Part shown: positions 5,824 to 7,021 of the stretch, piece after piece | Layout of the letters: every line of letters starts with the position of its first letter | Position numbering within the stretch: the first letter of the stretch is position 1 | From: an uncultured Bacteroidales bacterium | GTDB taxonomy: Bacteria > Bacteroidota > Bacteroidia > Bacteroidales > Muribaculaceae | DNA: 7,021 nucleotides | Assembly (NCBI GenBank): GCA_900554845.1 | Contig: USIY01000116.1 | Span: forward strand, 1-7,021 | Direction of reading: 5' to 3' | The notes under the pieces: generated by a model | Told to the model about the DNA's origin: nothing | Database searches by the model: none | What the model saw: the letters and a program-made list of their open reading frames with translations, nothing else | Program-made: the position numbers and the translations under genes

Positions 5824-6618
5824 TTATTTCTTGTTGTATGCATTTATAGCAGTTTTCAACCAAGGAATATTCATTTCGCAGGGCATGTCGGCAGCTCGCT
5901 CAATGGACACCGGCACCACGGAAATCATTCCGTGAGAGAGTGCCCACTCATCGGTCTTGTCGTTGTCTGGTTCAAGATTCTCATATACTCCTGTCAGCCA
6001 ATAAAACGCTCTCCCATGTGGGTCGATGTACTTTTGATATTCATCGTTCCAGTGGCCTTTGCAAGGAACGCAGAGCCGCATCTCAGCGGGTGTGCCGTTG
6101 ATATTGGGGACATTGACGTTAAGACATACGCCTTCCGGCAGTCCGTGGGCCAGAACGGCACGCGCAAGAATGTCTATGGCCTTGAGGCACGGTGTGAAAT
6201 CGGCACGAGGGGAGTGGTCGGTCAGTGAAAAACCTATGGAGGGCAATCCGAACGCACAACCTTCCATGGCGGCTCCCATTGTTCCGGAATAAAGAACGTT
6301 TACCGCTGAATTGGATCCGTGGTTGATGCCTGTAACCACCAGATCGGGACGTCTTTCCACTATATGATGCATTGCAAGTTTTATGCAGTCCACAGGAGTG
6401 CCGGACACAGAGTACATTTTGGCTCCGTTGTAATCCGGATGTTCCGTGACGCGAAGGGGGTCGGTGACGGTAATTGCCATCGATTGCCCTGACCGGGGTT
6501 CATCGGGACATACCGCGACAACATCTCCGTATTGCAGAAGACGGTCTATCAGCACGTGCACTCCGTTGGCAAGGTAACCGTCGTCGTTGGATACCAATAT
6601 TAGAGGTCGTTTATCCAT
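5824..6618 (-). CDS. surE: 5'/3'-nucleotidase SurE
   Basis: A 264-residue metal-dependent phosphatase that removes phosphate from nucleoside 5'- and 3'-monophosphates in the cytoplasm; some family members also act on short polyphosphate. The N-terminal motif ILVSNDDGYLANG (7-19) carries the metal ligands Asp12 and Asp13. PDEPRSGQSMAIT (38-50) supplies Ser43, and VTGINHGSN (95-103) supplies Asn99. YSVSGTPVDC (69-78) and SGTMGAAMEG (111-120) are also typical. All expected metal ligands are present and the length is normal (E. coli SurE is 253 residues). The ATG at 6618 begins MDKRPLILVSNDDG, the usual distance before the motif. Its start lies 30 nt after the stop of the glycosyltransferase gene on the same strand, so co-transcription is likely. 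In many Bacteroides-like genomes surE is followed by lpxB, but here a small-RNA candidate follows. Confidence 0.97.
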   Translation of the reverse strand: MDKRPLILVSNDDGYLANGVHVLIDRLLQYGDVVAVCPDEPRSGQSMAITVTDPLRVTEHPDYNGAKMYSVSGTPVDCIKLAMHHIVERRPDLVVTGINHGSNSAVNVLYSGTMGAAMEGCAFGLPSIGFSLTDHSPRADFTPCLKAIDILARAVLAHGLPEGVCLNVNVPNINGTPAEMRLCVPCKGHWNDEYQKYIDPHGRAFYWLTGVYENLEPDNDKTDEWALSHGMISVVPVSIERAADMPCEMNIPWLKTAINAYNKK

Positions 6619-6648
6619 AATAATATAAATTCTGTTTCAGTTGAACAA

Positions 6649-7021
6649 TCAGAACGGGAGTGAGGTTTTACGTTTCAGATATCGGGCAACAATCGCCGAT
6701 TTGCCGGTGCCGGGGAGACTCTCCAAGATGTCGTGTTCCGGAAAATCTGTGTAATTCTTCCGCAAGCGTCTGAAATCGTGATGAGCCTTGAGGATGGCGC
6801 GGGCATTAGGGAAATCAAGCTTCATCAGATTCATGCCGAAAGCGAGTGTGTCGGCCAGTCTGCGTTTGAACAATAGCTTTTTGCCCCCCTTACGGGTCAT
6901 GTTTTTGTGTATCAGCAACAAATTGTTGCGAAAATTAAGGTAAGTCTTTTTCGGGTTTCCCTGATTGAGACTTGCCCCTCCCATATGGAAGACAACGGAG
7001 TCGGAAATGGCGCAACAACGG
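6649..7021 (-). CDS. Glycosyltransferase family 2, C-terminal fragment
   Basis: The reading frame is open from the window edge (first full codon at 7020-7018) to TGA at 6651-6649, giving the last 123 residues of a longer protein. The ATG at 6984 is internal, because the family pattern continues upstream of it. The segment CCAISDSVVFHMGGASL, then GNPKKTYLNFRNNL, is the conserved post-catalytic region of Bacteroidota GT2 enzymes, usually seen as PDSVVYHVGGGTL followed by NPRKTYLNFRNN. The later KAHHDFRRLRKNY also fits this group. Such enzymes transfer sugars in surface polysaccharide or glycoprotein synthesis at the cytoplasmic membrane face. The GT-A nucleotide-binding domain with its DxD motif would lie beyond the window, so donor and acceptor are unknown. 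It is upstream of surE with a 30-nt gap. Confidence 0.85.
   Translation of the reverse strand, partial: RCCAISDSVVFHMGGASLNQGNPKKTYLNFRNNLLLIHKNMTRKGGKKLLFKRRLADTLAFGMNLMKLDFPNARAILKAHHDFRRLRKNYTDFPEHDILESLPGTGKSAIVARYLKRKTSLPF

Noticed and set aside
5815..6228. 137-residue open frame on the plus strand opposite surE
   Set aside because: It is antisense to the fully motif-supported surE and its translation shows no known domain.
6670..6710. GTGKS in the glycosyltransferase tail, resembling a Walker A P-loop
   Set aside because: The glycine five residues earlier that GxxxxGK[ST] needs is absent (Ser there), and the position is at the extreme C-terminus of a GT2 protein with no following strand or Walker B.

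Overview
This window looks like a chromosomal housekeeping segment from a member of Bacteroidota, order Bacteroidales. A Muribaculaceae-like gut lineage is a guess. The clues are a MurF ligase fused to alanine racemase in one chain, a secreted DUF4831-type protein, a GT2 glycosyltransferase tail of the kind common in this phylum, and a promoter matching the Bacteroidetes consensus (TTG, about 20 nt, TAnnTTTG) rather than the E. coli type. No mobile element, CRISPR array, tRNA or rRNA was seen.

Plus strand, 1-5297: a tightly packed gene run. In order it holds the C-terminal end of NAD(P)H-hydrate dehydratase (nnrD, cut by the window edge), a signal-peptide-bearing DUF4831 protein of unknown role, xseA and xseB (the two subunits of exonuclease VII), and an 823-residue MurF-Alr fusion. 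The nnrD/DUF4831 gap is 9 nt. The next three junctions each have exactly one nucleotide between stop and start, so the genes are almost certainly co-transcribed and probably translationally coupled. A 16-bp inverted repeat at 5326-5365 closes the operon.

Intergenic, 5298-5823: this AT-rich gap is not empty. On the minus strand it carries a good Bacteroidetes promoter (5671-5701), followed by about 270 nt rich in possible hairpins. It ends in a 10-bp GUGA-capped stem with a U6-A-U4 tail, a textbook intrinsic terminator. There is no convincing ORF inside. This is the best candidate in the window for an undescribed element: an independently transcribed, structured small RNA. I cannot assign it to a family from sequence alone; 6S RNA and the Rfam 'Bacteroidales-1' RNA are the first families to test.

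Minus strand, 5824-7021: a GT2 glycosyltransferase C-terminus (cut by the window edge) followed 30 nt later by surE, a 5'/3'-nucleotidase. They converge on the plus-strand operon, and the small RNA lies downstream of surE on the same strand.

The genes are mostly unrelated in pathway (metabolite repair, DNA repair, cell-wall synthesis, nucleotide turnover). The one strong functional unit is XseA with XseB. The other is the MurF-Alr fusion, which joins D-alanine production to its use in peptidoglycan precursor synthesis, although its MurF half departs from the family consensus at several active-site motifs.
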